Under the pieces are notes generated by a model. It was not told the origin of the DNA, did no database searches, and was given only the letters and a program-made list of their open reading frames with translations. Position numbers and translations under genes: made by a program. DNA of 8,890 nucleotides from Bacteroides sp. CAG:545 (GTDB taxonomy: Bacteria > Bacteroidota > Bacteroidia > Bacteroidales > UBA932): positions 1 to 8,890 of the forward strand of contig HF995982.1 in the NCBI GenBank assembly GCA_000432515.1. Direction: 5' to 3'. Positions 7,374 through 8,890 of the stretch are shown one piece after another (position 1 is the first letter of the stretch; each line of letters begins with the position of its first letter).

Positions 7374-7435
7374 TGTAAAGTCTGTTTTAAAAATTAATAA
7401 ATAAACCTATGTATCCAACTCGTGGATAACGGATG

Positions 7436-7467
7436 CAAAATTAGACAATTTCGGGGACATTGCGAAG
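7436..7467 (-). promoter_or_regulatory. rpsP promoter (Bacteroidota type)
   Basis: On the minus strand TAATTTTG (7443-7436) matches TAnnTTTG, with a weak -33 box CTTCG (7467-7463) 19 nt upstream. Transcription should start near 7430, giving an AT-rich leader of about 55 nt before the rpsP ATG. Confidence 0.6.
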
Positions 7468-7503
7468 TTTTTTGAAAAAAATTCAAATAAAACGCGAAAA
7501 AAT

Positions 7504-7534
7504 TTTGGAGTTTACCAAACAATGCCTATATTTG
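7504..7534 (+). promoter_or_regulatory. tRNA-Leu promoter (Bacteroidota type)
   Basis: TTTG at 7504-7507 and TATATTTG at 7527-7534 match the -33 TTTG and -7 TAnnTTTG elements with a 19-nt spacer, the best promoter in the window. Transcription should start near 7541, about 35 nt before the mature tRNA. The short leader contains a GAGAA/TTCTC inverted repeat (7551-7555 and 7562-7566). Confidence 0.75.
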
Positions 7535-7575
7535 CAGTCCCAAAGTGAAAGAGAAACCTGATTCTCACACGAAAT

Positions 7576-7658
7576 GCGGATGTGGTGAAATGGTAGACAC
7601 GCTACTTTGAGGGGGTAGTGGGCGTTGGCCTGTGTGAGTTCGACTCTCACCATCCGCA
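7576..7658 (+). tRNA. tRNA-Leu(GAG)
   Basis: The acceptor arm GCGGATG (7576-7582) pairs perfectly with CATCCGC (7651-7657), with A as discriminator base. The anticodon stem is CTACT/GGTAG around the loop TTGAGGG, giving anticodon GAG, which reads CUC and CUU leucine codons. A long variable arm, as expected for a class II tRNA, precedes the T-arm GTGAG-TTCGACT-CTCAC (7634-7650). The 3' CCA is not encoded, since CGA follows the discriminator, so it must be added by the CCA-adding enzyme. It has its own promoter and terminator and appears to be a single-gene transcript. Confidence 0.95.
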
Positions 7659-7661
7659 CGA

Positions 7662-7696
7662 AACGGAGCGACTGAAATTCAGCCGCTCCGTTTTTT
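7662..7696 (+). terminator. Intrinsic terminator of tRNA-Leu
   Basis: A perfect 9-bp stem (7662-7670 with 7684-7692) has an inner CTGA/TCAG stem. A run of six T (7691-7696) follows it, overlapping the foot of the stem. It begins 4 nt after the mature tRNA end. Confidence 0.9.
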
Positions 7697-7714
7697 GTTT
7701 ACACGTGACTGCAG

Positions 7715-7772
7715 AAGACAGGGGTCGCAGGAAGTTAGGTTTGTGTTATCGCAGTTCGAACCCCCTGGTCTT
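7715..7772. repeat. Imperfect inverted repeat with tRNA-like 3' arm
   Basis: This lies in the gene-free stretch between the tRNA terminator and the nuclease stop codon. AAGACAGGGG (7715-7724) pairs with CCCCTG-G-TCTT (7762-7772) with one bulged G, and TCG/CGA adds three inner pairs. No T run follows on either strand, so it is not a terminator. The right arm contains TTCGAAC (7755-7761), like a tRNA T-loop, and the outer arms look like a damaged acceptor stem. No D-arm or anticodon arm is recognisable. Confidence 0.35.
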
Positions 7773-7917
7773 AAAGGTGAAATCACCGGCTAAACTGACA
7801 ACATTAGCGCCCTGAACTGTCTTTAAGCTTTGCAACCTCCTCTAAAGACAAGCCGGTTATCTCACAAATGGTTTGGATAGGAAGAGCATTCTGTACCATC
7901 TTAAGGATCATATCATA

Positions 7918-7998
7918 TCGTCCTTTCTCGAACCCTTCCTCAAGCCCCTCAGCACGTCCTTCTTCACGACCTTCCGCACGACCTTTTGCGAGTCCTTC
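7918..7998 (-). repeat. Degenerate 12-nt coding repeat (G-x-x-E tetrapeptides)
   Basis: About seven 12-nt units encode a run such as EGLAKGRAEGREEGRAEG in the C-terminal region of the nuclease gene. This charged tail is typical of PDDEXK transposase-family proteins and prone to unit-number change by slippage. Confidence 0.7.
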
Positions 7999-8164
7999 TT
8001 CAAGACTTGTCTTCTTGGCGTACTCGATTTGATTGTGGGTGTCACGTGCTGTTGTCATGGCCTTTACATAATTTTGTTTGTCAATGTTGTCAAGGCTCGC
8101 GTACTCGGCTACGTCGAAGAGGCGGCTGAAGATTTTGTCCCGCAGCGCCGCTGGCCTCTCCAGC

Positions 8165-8385
8165 AGCTTCGACAGGTTCTTCAAGATGAAAAGCCATTTG
8201 TCGAAGTCGGTGGTCAACTCATCCTCACTCTTGTTGAACTTCTCGACCTCTACGAAAACGAACTTCAGTTTGTCCGTCATCGTCTTGCCGGTGGTCGCCT
8301 CACGCAGCAGATACCTGTGCTCTATAAGGTCGTCATCCTCGTACCTGAAGTTCAGCACTCCGAGGAAATACACCCCGTCCAGTTC
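8165..8385 (-). repeat. 221-bp tandem repeat, copy B (3' copy in the gene)
   Basis: Aligns base for base with 8386-8606 without gaps. I count about 14 substitutions (roughly 94% identity), of which only three change the protein (Arg/Lys, Glu/Ala, Thr/Ala). This copy is in frame with the normal C-terminus of the nuclease. Confidence 0.9.
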
Positions 8386-8606
8386 AGTTTCGACAGGTTC
8401 TTCAAGATGAAAAGCCACTTGTCAAAGTCGGTGGCCAACTCATCCGCACTCTTGTTGAACTTCTCGACTTCTACGAAGACGAACTTCAGCTTGTCCGTCA
8501 TCGTCTTGCCGGTCGTCGCCTCACGCAGCAAATACCTGTGCTCGATGAGGTCGTCATCCTCGTACTTGAAGTTCAGCACTCCGAGGAAATATACCCCGTC
8601 CAGTTC
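8386..8606 (-). repeat. 221-bp tandem repeat, copy A (5' copy in the gene)
   Basis: This copy is in frame with the N-terminal nuclease core. The junction with copy B at 8385/8386 has at most one base of shared sequence (C at 8164 and 8385). Because 221 is not divisible by three, the junction shifts the reading frame. Confidence 0.9.
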
Positions 8607-8890
8607 GTAGTTCCACTCCTTCTTGATGCCGGTCTCCTCATCTCGCTGCGCCTTCTTGCCCTGCTTCATAATCGGGAAGGAAGTGTAGTACAATACCCTC
8701 TCGAAAAAGTGTTCCTGCGGCGCGTACTGCATTTCAACAAGGAAATCTTTTCCCTCCTTCGTTCTGCAAATCACATCGAACACTGCCTTACGGTCATCCT
8801 CCATTATTCCCAACTGCTCGGCAGGAATATAGGTAATATCCTCAATCTCGTGTTCCGGAAAGATGACTTTCAGAAATTCAATGAGAATGT

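Larger units (their letters stand above)
7804..8890 (-). pseudogene. Rpn/PD-(D/E)XK nuclease-family gene, frameshifted by tandem duplication, 5' end beyond window
   Basis: The gene enters at 8890 and reads leftward. The frame is open from the window edge (LIEFLKVIFPEHEIED) and holds the PD-(D/E)XK core: Asp in AVFDVICRT, then Glu-x-Gln in FLVEMQYAP. FFERVLYYTS follows, as in Rpn/PDDEXK 'transposase' family proteins. A segment encoding ELDGVYFLGVLNF to FILKNLSKL then occurs twice in tandem. The period is 221 nt, not a multiple of three, so after copy one the frame runs to a stop at 8352-8354, while copy two and the normal C-terminus lie in another frame (7804-8418). The C-terminus has a G-x-x-E-rich repeat and a helix ending GLSLEEVAKLKDSS. 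The family promotes recombination in Enterobacteria (Rpn); here the full-length protein cannot be made without frameshifting. Confidence 0.85.

Noticed and set aside
6690..7397. Long rightward frame of 235 codons over rimM and rpsP
   Set aside because: It is the antisense shadow of the Ala/Glu/Lys-rich rpsP tail, giving Ser/Leu/Cys-rich sequence with no family look; S16 and RimM on the other strand are unmistakable.
7618..7815. Rightward 65-codon frame starting in the tRNA
   Set aside because: It runs through the tRNA body and its terminator, so it cannot be a normal gene.
7918..7998. Short-period repeat as a possible CRISPR-like array
   Set aside because: The 12-nt units are contiguous, degenerate and in frame with the protein; there are no spacers.
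7873..8610. Rightward 245-codon frame over the nuclease pseudogene
   Set aside because: It is antisense to the nuclease coding sequence and only appears long because of the duplication and the repetitive C-terminal tail.

Overview
The window looks like a chromosomal segment of a Bacteroidota species, probably a gut-type Bacteroidales. Three things point there. Promoters match the Bacteroidota -7 consensus TAnnTTTG, clearest before the tRNA and rpsP. Ribosomal protein S16 carries a long Ala/Lys/Glu tail. The gene families (LPP20-like protein with an extra domain, PEGA-like outer-membrane protein, DUF4465-like lipoprotein, Rpn-type PD-(D/E)XK nuclease) are ones I associate with that phylum. Families were named by reading motifs, not by database search.

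Left part (1-6274): a leftward Ser/Thr protein kinase with one C-terminal membrane helix stands head to head with a rightward run of envelope genes. These are a small WG-repeat lipoprotein with a helical tail, a ~594-residue exported LPP20-like protein with a C-terminal NTF2-like domain, a PEGA-like protein ending in a probable beta-barrel, a DUF4465-like lipoprotein, and a DUF975 inner-membrane protein. Spacing is tight between the LPP20-like and PEGA genes (2 nt) and between the DUF4465 and DUF975 genes (1-nt overlap). The arrangement suggests an uncharacterised kinase-linked cell-envelope module. Left of the kinase, and overlapping its 3' end by 14 nt, is a convergent orphan reading frame with good coding character but no ATG. 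A terminator-like hairpin for leftward transcripts lies at its 5' edge.

Middle (6281-7575): rpsP (S16) and rimM form a leftward two-gene unit with no trmD or rplS after them. rimM ends 6 nt from the DUF975 gene. A near-perfect intrinsic-terminator structure lies inside the rimM coding sequence, in the right orientation to attenuate rpsP-rimM transcription. The intergenic region above rpsP carries divergent promoters for rpsP and for a tRNA.

Right part (7576-8890): tRNA-Leu(GAG) with its own promoter and terminator, then about 107 nt without a gene that contains an imperfect stem with a tRNA-like TTCGAAC segment. After that comes a leftward Rpn/PD-(D/E)XK nuclease gene that runs off the window. 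It is broken by a 221-bp tandem duplication whose copies are about 94% identical with mostly synonymous differences. That pattern fits recombination between two paralogues better than a recent slip.
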